This document shows positions 28,319 through 37,400 of a stretch of 59,645 nucleotides of DNA, piece after piece. Each line of letters starts with the position of its first letter. The stretch's first letter is position 1. The notes beneath the pieces are model-generated. The model was not told the DNA's origin. It ran no database searches and saw only the letters and a list, made by a program, of their open reading frames with translations. The translations under genes were made by a program, and so were the position numbers. Origin of the DNA: Candidatus Kaiserbacteria bacterium CG10_big_fil_rev_8_21_14_0_10_56_12 (GTDB taxonomy: Bacteria > Patescibacteriota > Minisyncoccia > Phycocordibacterales > Phycocordibacteraceae); NCBI GenBank assembly GCA_002773355.1, contig PFBL01000001.1, positions 1 to 59,645 on the forward strand. The letters run 5' to 3'.

Positions 28319-29008
28319 ATGGGAACGATTGTCGACATGACGGCACAGCTTGTGCGAGGCGTGCGCCGTGCATATGACCAGAAGTGGATCTTCTTGGGTG
28401 TTTTCGTGCTCATGTTCGCGACGAGCACGCTGGTACTTGGCGCGCTCGACCTGCTACCGAACGCGCTCACCGCGTCGTCCTCTCGCACACTGGGGGTTGT
28501 GGCGAATGATCTCAAGAATTCGTCTGCAAGCGCGCTTGCAACCACCCTGCCGCTCGTGCACGTTGAGGAACCAACTGCTATTGAGATCCAGTCGCTCGGT
28601 CTACACGCAACCGTGTCTAACCCAACTACGACCAATGTGGCGGCACTCGACGATCTTCTGCTCCACGGGGCGGTGCGCTATCCTACGTCGGCAAAACTTG
28701 GCGAGAATGGTAACGTGGTGATCTTTGGTCACTCGAGCTACCTCCCAGTGGTGATCAACCAGGCCTTCAAGACCTTTGATGGTATCCAGAAGTTGAAGCA
28801 GGGCGACCTTGTAACGGTCTACTCGGCGGACACGGCCTATGTGTATAGCGTGCGCACCGTGACCAAGGAGAGCGCGAACGACGCGGTGATAGAGCTCGCG
28901 GTCACGGGCAAGGTGCTCACGCTCGCGACCTGCAACTCGTTTGGTGAGAAGAGCGACCGGTTTGTAGTTACGGCAGACTTTGTAGAAAGTCATTTGCTCG
29001 GAGCATAG
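28319..29008 (+). CDS. Sortase family transpeptidase
   Basis: 229 residues with an N-terminal transmembrane helix (about 22-45). The sortase fold carries the catalytic His H138 in VVIFGHSSYLP, the nucleophile C205 in LTLATCNSFGEKSDR and R214. Such enzymes cut LPxTG-like signals and join surface proteins to the wall or to each other. A possible substrate with an IPYTG motif lies 1.2 kb downstream. The subclass is unclear; the compact TLxTC layout recalls classes D/E. The stop codon lies in a small hairpin (29000-29012). Confidence 0.88.
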   Translation: MGTIVDMTAQLVRGVRRAYDQKWIFLGVFVLMFATSTLVLGALDLLPNALTASSSRTLGVVANDLKNSSASALATTLPLVHVEEPTAIEIQSLGLHATVSNPTTTNVAALDDLLLHGAVRYPTSAKLGENGNVVIFGHSSYLPVVINQAFKTFDGIQKLKQGDLVTVYSADTAYVYSVRTVTKESANDAVIELAVTGKVLTLATCNSFGEKSDRFVVTADFVESHLLGA

Positions 29009-29022
29009 CTCCTGGTAAGTGA

Positions 29023-29097
29023 CTCTCCGCAAGGGGAGAGAAACAAAGGTCTTTGAGTCAAGAACCGTCGTCTGGAAGGACGACGCATATAGAGGAG
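29023..29097 (+). promoter_or_regulatory. Structured leader and Shine-Dalgarno of the Cys-rich secreted gene
   Basis: Two hairpins, CTCTCC/GGAGAG (29023-29040) and CGTCGTC/GACGACG (29066-29085), precede a strong AGAGGAG (29091-29097) six bases before ATG 29104. This layout differs from the leaderless neighbours. Confidence 0.6.
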
Positions 29098-29103
29098 AAC
29101 GCC

Positions 29104-30111
29104 ATGACGAAATGTGGTTTGGTGACGTTCGTCCTGCTGTTCGTCCTTCAGGCGACAGCAGGAAACGTCTCGGCCGAGACGCGGTGCCGCCGCGTCTATG
29201 CGCATCCGGGTACGCCCGCCGAGTTCGCAATCGTCGTCGAGCGCGCGCTCGACGCAGACCCGACGGGAGAGTCGCTCCTCGATGCAAAGCGATGTGCCAC
29301 GGGCGACCGTTCGTGTGGCACGGTGCAGGCTCTCCTCGAGGGCTTCCGCCGTAGCGACCCGAACGCGACCGTCGCGAGCGAGCCGCTCACGACAGTCGGG
29401 CAGGTGCCCAACTTTCTGCGGAAACTCGTCAAGAGCGCGCCGCCCAAGGGCACACTCTGGATGGGCGGCATGGTCGAACGCGAGTCTGGGTGGCAGTTGC
29501 TCTGGAACTGCGCCTCGCGCGCGTTCGGTCAGGACGAGAGTGCCTGGGTCGACCCCGACACCGGGGCAGTGGTCCTCGCGGACGACTGCGGTAACCCGGT
29601 CGGGTTGCCGGAGGGCGAGAAGTGCGTCTACGTCGGTGCTCCGTCGTGGGCGACCGACGAGATGCGGCTCGCACTGTACAACGTGCCCAAGAGCACGTGT
29701 ACCGGGCTCAAGCGCGCCGGCGAGAGCGACTTTGAGTCGCCCTATGTCGAGCGCTGTCCCGCCGGCACCTGCTCGTTCGCCGCCGCGGACGCTTACTTCG
29801 GCATGCATGCTCCGGTTGGTAGCTGGAGCGGTGCCGACGGCATGAACGTCGTTCGGCTCCCGGCATCCTGCGGGGAGATCGACTCGCGTTGCGCCGTCGT
29901 GTTCTGCCGGCGGTTGGCGAACGGAGTGCAGGCTTGTGGTGTGAGTGTACGGTGGTACGACTTTTTCCGAAGGAAAGTCGACTACGCCCCCCGTGGGAGT
30001 CTGGTCGCCGAGATTCGTGGCGACGAGGCCGCCGCGAGCCAACTCACGCGGCGCGACGGCAGGCCGTCGCGCCTCTGGTGGAATTTCGACCACCAGTGCA
30101 CGAACCAGTAG
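29104..30111 (+). CDS. Cysteine-rich secreted protein, unknown family
   Basis: 335 residues. The signal peptide (LVTFVLLFVLQATAGNVSA, cleavage near residue 24) is clear. The remainder has about 14 cysteines, many spaced like disulfide pairs (RCATGDRSC, CPAGTCS, CAVVFC). Trp/Gly-rich stretches follow. I do not recognise a family. The gene has its own leader, a canonical Shine-Dalgarno site and a GC-rich terminator, and looks richer in G+C than its neighbours. These traits suggest acquisition. An extracytoplasmic oxidase/isomerase would be needed to fold it. Confidence 0.75.
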   Translation: MTKCGLVTFVLLFVLQATAGNVSAETRCRRVYAHPGTPAEFAIVVERALDADPTGESLLDAKRCATGDRSCGTVQALLEGFRRSDPNATVASEPLTTVGQVPNFLRKLVKSAPPKGTLWMGGMVERESGWQLLWNCASRAFGQDESAWVDPDTGAVVLADDCGNPVGLPEGEKCVYVGAPSWATDEMRLALYNVPKSTCTGLKRAGESDFESPYVERCPAGTCSFAAADAYFGMHAPVGSWSGADGMNVVRLPASCGEIDSRCAVVFCRRLANGVQACGVSVRWYDFFRRKVDYAPRGSLVAEIRGDEAAASQLTRRDGRPSRLWWNFDHQCTNQ

Positions 30112-30122
30112 TAATTTCGTGT

Positions 30123-30150
30123 GCGGCGGGCGCCTGTAGGCGCCCGCCGC
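30123..30150 (+). terminator. GC-rich hairpin after the Cys-rich gene
   Basis: A perfect 12-pair stem (GCGGCGGGCGCC) with loop TGTA. No T run follows, so it may be a stability element or a weak terminator. Confidence 0.6.
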
Positions 30151-30211
30151 AAAGGAGCTCTCCTCTATTTTTCGTACGCCGCGCAAGCGGCAGGGCACCA
30201 TTTCACAAATC

Positions 30212-33013
30212 ATGCACAACACAAACACACTGCTTACATACCTACACGGTCGACCGTTACTTGTCGGCCTGTTCACCGTTGTTCTTACGGTGACACTCGG
30301 GATGTCGATCGCGTTTACGACTGGCATGACCACGCCAACACAGGTGTTTGCGCAATTCTTTCCGCCCTGCTGCGTGCCACCGCCACCGCCACCACCACCG
30401 CCGCCGCCTCCACCACCACCTGTGCCGCCGGTGATCGTGTCCGTACCTACCTGTGACATCGACCTGTCTGCAAGCACGCTGCCTGACGGTGGCGGCGATG
30501 TGACGGTATCGTGGAGCACGGTTGAGGCGACGCACCTCATCTTGCAAAGTAGCGATGAGAAGGGTCACTACGAAACACTCACCGCAGGGTGGGAGAAGGC
30601 GCACGAGCACGGCTCGCTTGACGTCTCCATCACGAGTTCTACAGAATTCACCATGACGGTGAACGGTATGGGAGGCGAGTCCACCTGTAAAGCGAAGGTG
30701 ACGGTTAAGCCGCCCGTCGTTGAGGCGCCAACGTGTACGCTTGCCGCAGACCCAACCTCAGTTGCTACGGGTGGAGCGGCGACCCTGTCATGGACTACCA
30801 CGAACGCAAAGAGCTTCAAGATCGATCAGAAGATCGGCAAGGTAGACACAGTTGATGCGGGCACCGTCTCAGTCTCGCCCACAGAGACGACCACCTACAC
30901 CGGCAAGGCCAAGGGGCCGGGCGGGACGGTTGAGTGTACGGCGAGCGTGACAGTCGTCACACCACCACCCGAGGCCCCGACGTGTACCCTCAGCGCTTCG
31001 CCAGATACGGTAGTGAGCGTTGAGCAGATCGACTTTAATAATGATGGCCATGTAGGAGCCGCAGATAGCTTCGCGCTACTTAAGATTGTTACCGGGAGCA
31101 TCTCTTGTCCTGTTGGCAAAGTGTGCGATGTGAACGGCGACGGTTCAGTTAATGCAAGTGACGCCCTTCTTCTGGGGAAGTATGCGGCGGGGCCCTATAC
31201 GCCTGGGCAGACCAAACTCTCGTGGACCACGACGAACGGCGACACATTTGAAATTGATCAGGGCATTGGCTCAGTAACTCCCGTACCAGGCGGGTCTACG
31301 ACTGCGAGCCCAACAAAGACGACTACCTACACGGGAACAGTCACAGGCAAGGGTGCCGTTGCGCATTGTTCAGCGAAGGTGACGGTACCTACTACCACAC
31401 CGCCGCCTGCCGACGCTCCTACCTGTACACTCATTGCCGCACCACCGAGCACCATCGACACGTCACAGATCGACTTCACCAATGACGGCACGCTCGATGC
31501 GGCCGACGCCAAGGCCCTGCTTGCGATTGCTACGGGTGGCTACGCCTGTCCTACCGGCAAAGTCTGCGATCTTAACGGCGATGGAAAAATTCTGGCAAGC
31601 GATGCCGACCTGTTACTTCTCTATGCGGAGAGCCTGCCTAATTCAGGCACGCACGTCCTCGAATGGACAACCACGAATGCCACATCATTTGTTGTTGATC
31701 ATGATGTACATACGCATCTCACCACTGCTATTGGGACGGCGGGAGTGTCGCCAACCGTGACAACGACCTATACCGGCACTGCGACGAACAGCCGTGGTGC
31801 TATCGCAACATGTCAGGTAACTATCACGGTCGGAGGCGGTGGCGGCTCAAGTCCCGCGTGTACGCTCACGGCCTCTCCAACGAGTGTTAGCTCGGGTGGC
31901 ACTTCAACGCTCTCGTGGACGACCACGCATGCTAGCGCCTTCAGTCTTGACCACAGCATCGGGAGCGTTGGTACAGTAGAGGTTCCGAGCGGCTCTACCA
32001 CGACACCCGCAATCACGTCTGACACCACCTTTACTGGTACAGTGACAGGCAACGGCACTACCGCAAGTTGTACGGCAGTGGTTACCATTCCGCCTACGGG
32101 CTGTACGAGTAACTGTGGCGGGGGCGGTGGTGGAGGGGGCGGAGGAGGCAACCACACGCCGCATGTGTTGCTCTCGTCTACGCCGCATACGGGAGAGGTT
32201 GCCGGTGCCTACATTTATCTCTCACAGATTCCGTACACGGGCCTCGATCTCGGCCCTACCGGTACGGTGCTCTACTGGATTGCGCTCATTGGATGGTCGC
32301 TCGCGCTCGCGTATCTCGTACTCTTTAATCTGATGCCGTTTGCGGGGCGCTCGATGCGCACCTTTGGCGAGCGCGTCTCTGTCGCGCTGAACGCGCGTGA
32401 CCTGGAGCCGATGAGCTCCAAGACGTCGGAGGTACCAGAACCAATTAGTCACACGGAGGAATCTGTCGAGGAGGAGCCCGAGATGCCCCGCGGATATTCG
32501 GCATACGACGGGTTCAAATCCTTTGCGCGCAACGAGGTGCTCTCGATCGAGGATATCGTCAAAGGCCTTGCGCGCTCACATAGTGCCGCACCGGCACCCA
32601 TGACGGAGCCCGTGTACGAGCACGTGGAGCCGATAGAACAAGAGGCGCCACCGCAGGCACGTGATGCAGAAACAGCTCCGAGTGCCGCTATCGACACGCG
32701 CGGCTTTACGAGTGCGCTTGTACAGGGAGACCGCGAGGCCGTCTTTGCTGGCCTTCGCCAGCACGTGCGAGGGGGCGGGAAGCCTGAACACTTGGTCTCA
32801 GCGGCAACATGTTTGCTCGACGACGTGTATCGTGCGCGTATTGATGGTACAGAATGTGATCCAGAGATCGCGCGCCTCACGGCACGATTCGCTACGCCGC
32901 ATCTTGAAAAGCTCATTGCGTCTCTCACCACCGCAATCGATTCGAGCTATTCAACAGGCGTGACGGGCGCCAAGCTCGCGCTCACCCGCGCGCTTTCTAT
33001 CCTCGGTGTCTAA
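30212..33013 (+). CDS. 933-residue surface protein with two dockerin-like modules, IPYTG motif and cytoplasmic tail
   Basis: A signal peptide (cleavage near residue 47, VFAQ) is followed by a proline run (about 53-69). Ig-like beta modules of the form CTLxASP-TLSWTTTNA-TTTYTGTxTG follow. Two EF-hand pairs of dockerin type interrupt them, at about 271-327 (DFNNDGHVGAADS, DVNGDGSVNASDA) and 415-475 (DFTNDGTLDAADA, DLNGDGKILASDA). A glycine run precedes IPYTG at 673-677 and a transmembrane helix at about 688-708. Some 225 acidic and helical residues remain and would be cytoplasmic. Likely a calcium-binding surface protein; the nearby sortase may process it. Confidence 0.82.
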   Translation: MHNTNTLLTYLHGRPLLVGLFTVVLTVTLGMSIAFTTGMTTPTQVFAQFFPPCCVPPPPPPPPPPPPPPPVPPVIVSVPTCDIDLSASTLPDGGGDVTVSWSTVEATHLILQSSDEKGHYETLTAGWEKAHEHGSLDVSITSSTEFTMTVNGMGGESTCKAKVTVKPPVVEAPTCTLAADPTSVATGGAATLSWTTTNAKSFKIDQKIGKVDTVDAGTVSVSPTETTTYTGKAKGPGGTVECTASVTVVTPPPEAPTCTLSASPDTVVSVEQIDFNNDGHVGAADSFALLKIVTGSISCPVGKVCDVNGDGSVNASDALLLGKYAAGPYTPGQTKLSWTTTNGDTFEIDQGIGSVTPVPGGSTTASPTKTTTYTGTVTGKGAVAHCSAKVTVPTTTPPPADAPTCTLIAAPPSTIDTSQIDFTNDGTLDAADAKALLAIATGGYACPTGKVCDLNGDGKILASDADLLLLYAESLPNSGTHVLEWTTTNATSFVVDHDVHTHLTTAIGTAGVSPTVTTTYTGTATNSRGAIATCQVTITVGGGGGSSPACTLTASPTSVSSGGTSTLSWTTTHASAFSLDHSIGSVGTVEVPSGSTTTPAITSDTTFTGTVTGNGTTASCTAVVTIPPTGCTSNCGGGGGGGGGGGNHTPHVLLSSTPHTGEVAGAYIYLSQIPYTGLDLGPTGTVLYWIALIGWSLALAYLVLFNLMPFAGRSMRTFGERVSVALNARDLEPMSSKTSEVPEPISHTEESVEEEPEMPRGYSAYDGFKSFARNEVLSIEDIVKGLARSHSAAPAPMTEPVYEHVEPIEQEAPPQARDAETAPSAAIDTRGFTSALVQGDREAVFAGLRQHVRGGGKPEHLVSAATCLLDDVYRARIDGTECDPEIARLTARFATPHLEKLIASLTTAIDSSYSTGVTGAKLALTRALSILGV

Positions 33014-33146
33014 GGAGCCTCTTGTAGCAACTTCGACACACGTGGAGCTTCTTCACTACTGATTGCTTATTCGGAGGCGAGAATAGGAGGGCACCGAAAT
33101 CGCGCAACTCTTGCGTACAGAAATCACACGTAGGCTTAATCGCCAT
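32997..33146 (-). CDS. 49-residue CxxC...CxxC zinc-finger-like protein
   Basis: A short frame starts two bases after the thrS stop: MAIKPTCDFCTQEL... ending HVCRSCYKRLLRHRG. The two CxxC pairs (C7/C10, C37/C40) are spaced to bind one zinc ion. It overlaps the 3' end of the convergent 933-residue gene by 17 bases. It is evidently co-transcribed with thrS. A nucleic-acid-binding or ribosome-associated role is plausible but not shown. Confidence 0.7.
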   Translation of the reverse strand: MAIKPTCDFCTQELRDFGALLFSPPNKQSVVKKLHVCRSCYKRLLRHRG

Positions 33147-33148
33147 GG

Positions 33149-34390
33149 TTACGCGCGCGTGCGTATCTCTTCTTGCATTCGGGCCGCAAACGCCTCGACG
33201 GTGGACGTACCCTGCTTACCACTGTCGCGGCCCTCGACCGATACGGTCTTTGCCGATATCTCAGCGTCACCAACCACGAGGAGGTAAGGGACCTTCTCGG
33301 TCTTTCCTGCGCGGATCTTCTTGCCGAGCGATTCGTCTGAGTCGTCGAGCTCGACGCGGATGTTCGCGGCTCTCAGGGCCTCCACGACCTCTTTTGCATA
33401 CACAACGTGCTTCTCCGATACGGAGAGTACTTTGGCCTGCACCGGCGACAGCCAAGTGGGGAAGGCACCGCCGTACTTCTCAATGAGAAACGCCATAATG
33501 CGCTCGATCGCACCAATAGAGGAGCGGTGTACGACAAATGCACGGTGCTTCTCACCATCTTCACCGATGTAACTCAGATCGAAGCGGTCAGGCATACAAA
33601 AGTCGTATTGCACGGTGAAGGCAGTATCTTCTTTACCGTTTACGTTTTTCATCTGTATATCAATCTTGGGGCCATAGAAGGCGGCCTCGTCGCTGGCCTC
33701 TTCAAACTTGGACCCGCGGTTCTGCATGAGCGTACGGAGAAGCTGTTCGCCCTTCTCCCAGGCGTCATCATCTTTGTAGTATTTGTCAGTGTTAGCGCGA
33801 TCACCCATCGAGAGGCGATAGCGATAATCAACGTCGAGTGTGAGCCCGAAGACTGAGGTGACAAACTCTATGAGATCGAGCGCTTTCGCGATTTCGTCGA
33901 CCGCTTGCTCTTCAGAAGCGCAAATGATATGCGCATCTGAGAGACAGAAGGTGCGTACGCGTTGCAACCCCATGAGTTCACCAGACTGTTCGTAGCGATA
34001 CAGCTTCGCAAGCTCAGCAATGCGCATTGGAAGCTCGCGATAGCTTACAGGCTTGCGCAAGAAAAGTTCGAAGTGATGCGGGCACGTCATTGGTCGGAGC
34101 ATGAAGCGCTCGTCGTCGATTTCTATCGGCGCATACATGGACTCCTTGTAGTGTGGATAGTGTCCACTTTTTTCGTAGAGCTCCAGCTTGGCTATGTCGG
34201 GTGTATAGACGTGTAGGTATCCACGCTTGATTTCTTCATCCACGATAAAGCGTTCTAGCTCGCGACGAATGACCGACCCTTTTGGAGTGAAGAGGGGGAG
34301 GCCTTTACCCACGGCATCTGAGAAGGCAAAAAGATCAAGCTCCTTACCGAGCTTCTTGTGGTCGTTAGCCTTCTCGTTGCTTTCGTCCAT
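33149..34390 (-). CDS. thrS: Threonyl-tRNA synthetase, minimal form without editing domain
   Basis: 413 residues against about 640. The class II core and anticodon-binding domain are present: motif 1 region KGSVIRRELERFI, zinc ligands in RPMTCPHH, SDAHIIC and VVHRSSIG, motif 3 around GAIERIMAFL, and the HGTP_anticodon domain from about residue 305. The TGS and N2 editing domains, which remove Ser-tRNA-Thr, are absent. The start at 34390 (MDESNEKAND) follows a -10 box by eight bases. Confidence 0.95.
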   Translation of the reverse strand: MDESNEKANDHKKLGKELDLFAFSDAVGKGLPLFTPKGSVIRRELERFIVDEEIKRGYLHVYTPDIAKLELYEKSGHYPHYKESMYAPIEIDDERFMLRPMTCPHHFELFLRKPVSYRELPMRIAELAKLYRYEQSGELMGLQRVRTFCLSDAHIICASEEQAVDEIAKALDLIEFVTSVFGLTLDVDYRYRLSMGDRANTDKYYKDDDAWEKGEQLLRTLMQNRGSKFEEASDEAAFYGPKIDIQMKNVNGKEDTAFTVQYDFCMPDRFDLSYIGEDGEKHRAFVVHRSSIGAIERIMAFLIEKYGGAFPTWLSPVQAKVLSVSEKHVVYAKEVVEALRAANIRVELDDSDESLGKKIRAGKTEKVPYLLVVGDAEISAKTVSVEGRDSGKQGTSTVEAFAARMQEEIRTRA

Positions 34391-34398
34391 TAGTGATG

Positions 34399-34404
34399 AG
34401 GATA
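34399..34404 (-). promoter_or_regulatory. -10 box of thrS
   Basis: TATCCT on the minus strand ends eight bases before the thrS ATG, in the 25-base gap after dnaE. Confidence 0.55.
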
Positions 34405-34415
34405 TCACATTACCA

Positions 34416-37400
34416 TTAAATAGGCTTGAGCTCTTCAATGGCGAGGGTCGCCTCGCCATTACGTATGGACACTTTTGCCTTCAGTAGTAAACAGGCCCCA
34501 GGGACAATCGCGGCGACATGCTCCTTAAACGTTTTTGGGAATACGACCGATTCTATGCTGTCGGTCTGGTCTTCGACGGTGACAAAGGCCATCTTCTCGC
34601 CGCTCTTGGTGAGTATGGGGCGCACAATGGATACTAGCACCGGCAAAATGACCAGCGTGCCGTTGGTGGGCGTTTTTTTAATCTGTGCGATGGTGAGGCG
34701 CGCCTTCGCGAGCAGATCTTTATGGGCATCGAGTGGGTGGCCGCTCACGTAGATGCCCAAGAGCTCCTTCTCCCACGCCAGTTTGTCAGCGAGGGACATG
34801 GCAGTACCCTCGGGCAGGTGGAGTTCGGGCGGCTTGGTCAGATCACCAAACAGCGAATCCTGGGGCGCGCTTGCGGTCGCCTCTCGATGATAGGCGAGAA
34901 GCGCCTCGATATTTTCGAGTAGTGTGTCGCGGCCCGCGTGTGCGGGGGCAAGCGAGTCAAGGGCACCTGCTTTGACGAGCGACTCAAGCGACTTGCGGTT
35001 GAGATTTTTTGATGCGACTCGTGAGAGGAAGTCAGATAGAGAGTGGTAGGAGCCGTGTGCGGTGCGCTCGGTCATAATCGCTTCGGCGATGCCCTCGCCG
35101 AAGTTCTTTATCGAGGAGAGGCCGAATCGGATCGCGTCGCGGTGCTCGCCAACGACGGTAAAGTCGGTGCCGCTCTCGTTCACATCTGGCGGCAAGACGT
35201 CGATACCGAGCCGTTTGGCCTCTCCCACAAAGACAGAAATCTGTTCGGTGTCACCAGAGTCGGCGGTGAGAAGCGCGGCGAGATATTCGACCGGATAATT
35301 CGCTTTGAGGTAGCTCGTTTGATAGGCAACCCGCCCATACGAGGCCGAGTGCGCTTTGTTGAAACCGTAGGCCGCAAACGGTTCGATCCACGCCCAGACC
35401 TCCTGCGCCTTCTTGCGCGGCCACGTGGAGTGCTCGACACAGCCATCGATGAACTTCTCCTTCTGCTTTTGCATTTCGGCAGGGATCTTCTTGCCCACGG
35501 CCTTGCGGAACTTGTCGACCTCACCCCATGAGTATCCGGCAAATTCGTGCGCCATGATCAAGAGATCGTCTTGGTAGACGAGAATACCGTAGGTTTGTTT
35601 GAGGATCGGCTCCATAGCGGGGTCGAGATAGGTGATAAGACTCGGGTTGTGCTTGCGCTCAATATATTGCGGGATAAATTGCATCGGCCCGGGGCGATAC
35701 AGCGCAACCATGGCGTTGATGTCGTGAATCGTTGTTGGCCGCAGGTCCTTGAGCCAGCGGGTCATGCCCGTGCCGTTCAGCTGGAAGGTGCCCTCAGTGT
35801 CGCCGCGCGCGAGCATCGCGAATGTTTTGGGGTCGTCGAGGGGTATCGCCTCGATATCAATGTCGATACCGCGCGTTTCTTTGACGCGAGCAACGGCGTC
35901 AGCGAGGATGGTGAGGTTTTTGATACCAAGAAAGTCAAACTTCGTGAGTCCCACCCCGTCTTCACCGACAGAGTACATATCGTATTGCGTGATGAGCTTG
36001 CCGGTGCCTTTAGGGTCGGGCTGGATAGGGGTCCACTCGACTAACGGCGTCGGTGACACGACCACGCCGGCCGCGTGCACGCCCACGTGGCGCACGCACC
36101 CTTCGATGCGCTGTGCGAGGTCGAGAATCTCCTTCGTATCGTCGTCTTCGTTGTAGAGCGATTTGAGATCAGGCTCGAGCTTCATTGCGTTCTCGATGGT
36201 CATCGGGAAGCCCTGAGAGCCCATAGGGATGAGTTTGGCGATACGGTCGCCAGTGTTGTAAGAATGCCCGAGTGCGCGGGCGACATCGCGTATCGCCGCG
36301 CGCGCCATCATGGTACCGAAGGTGCCAATCTGCGCCACGTGGTCGTGGCCATATTTTTCTCGGGCATATTCGATCACCTCATCGCGACGATTGTCGGCGA
36401 AGTCCATGTCGATGTCTGGGGCCGAGGGGCGCTCAGGGTTCAAGAAGCGCTCGAAGGGGATCTTGTACTCAAGGGGGTCAATCTTGGTGATTTGAAGTAG
36501 GTACGTGGTCATCGAGCCTGCTACCGAGCCACGAATATTGGTATAAATGTTTTTTTCTCTCGCGAAGCGCACCAGGTCTTCCACCACGAGGAAGTATGCC
36601 GCGTACCCTTTGAAGGCAATAATGCCAAGCTCGTACTCGAGACGCTCGAGCACGTCTTGGCGCCCCTCGAGGCCGCGCACCTTGAGTCCTGCCAGACAGA
36701 GCTCGCGCAAGAGTTCGTCAGCTGTCTTCCCAGGCGGGAGCGCAAAATTGGGGAAGACAAACTTGCCGAGCGTGAGCTCTACGTTACAGCGGTCTGCGAT
36801 GCGGCGCGTGTTGTCGACAGCCTCGGGCGTATCTTTGAAGAGAGCGAGCGCCTTCTTCTCGGAGATGAACGAGAAATCCTCCTCCTCGTTCTTACCGCGC
36901 TCGCCTTGCTGGATGCGGCGCAGGATCTCGGTTGCGCCGCGATCGCTCGGATCGAGGTAGTAGACGTCGTGTTGCGCAACGAGCGGTGTGTCGGTCTCGT
37001 GTGCAAGCTCGATGTTCTTCTGCATGAGCGCCTCATGTCCTGTAACCTTTGGGTGGTGCGAGACTTCGAGGAAGAGGTTCTCCTTGCCGAAGATGTCGGT
37101 GAACTCGGCGAGACTTGCGGCGGCCCCGTTGTGGTCACCGGCACGCAGTAGCTGGGCAACGTCGCCCGCGAAGGAGGGGAGTATCGCGATAATGCCGGCG
37201 GCGTGTGCGCGGAGGAGCTCCTTGTCGAGACGTGGTCGCTCGAAGAACCCCTCTGTCCACGAGGCCGTCACGAGGGCAAGGAGGTTTCGATATCCGGTAA
37301 CATTTTCGGCGAGGAGAACGAGGCGTGAACGCTTCGCGTCCAGGTCGTGGTCCTTATCATGCCGCGAGCGTGGGGCAAGGTAGGCGTCGACACCGAGGAT

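Noticed and set aside
28990-30540. Long minus-strand frame (516 codons) opposite the Cys-rich gene
   Set aside because: The plus-strand frame has a signal peptide, Shine-Dalgarno site and terminator. The antisense frame is a shadow in high-GC sequence with no domain.
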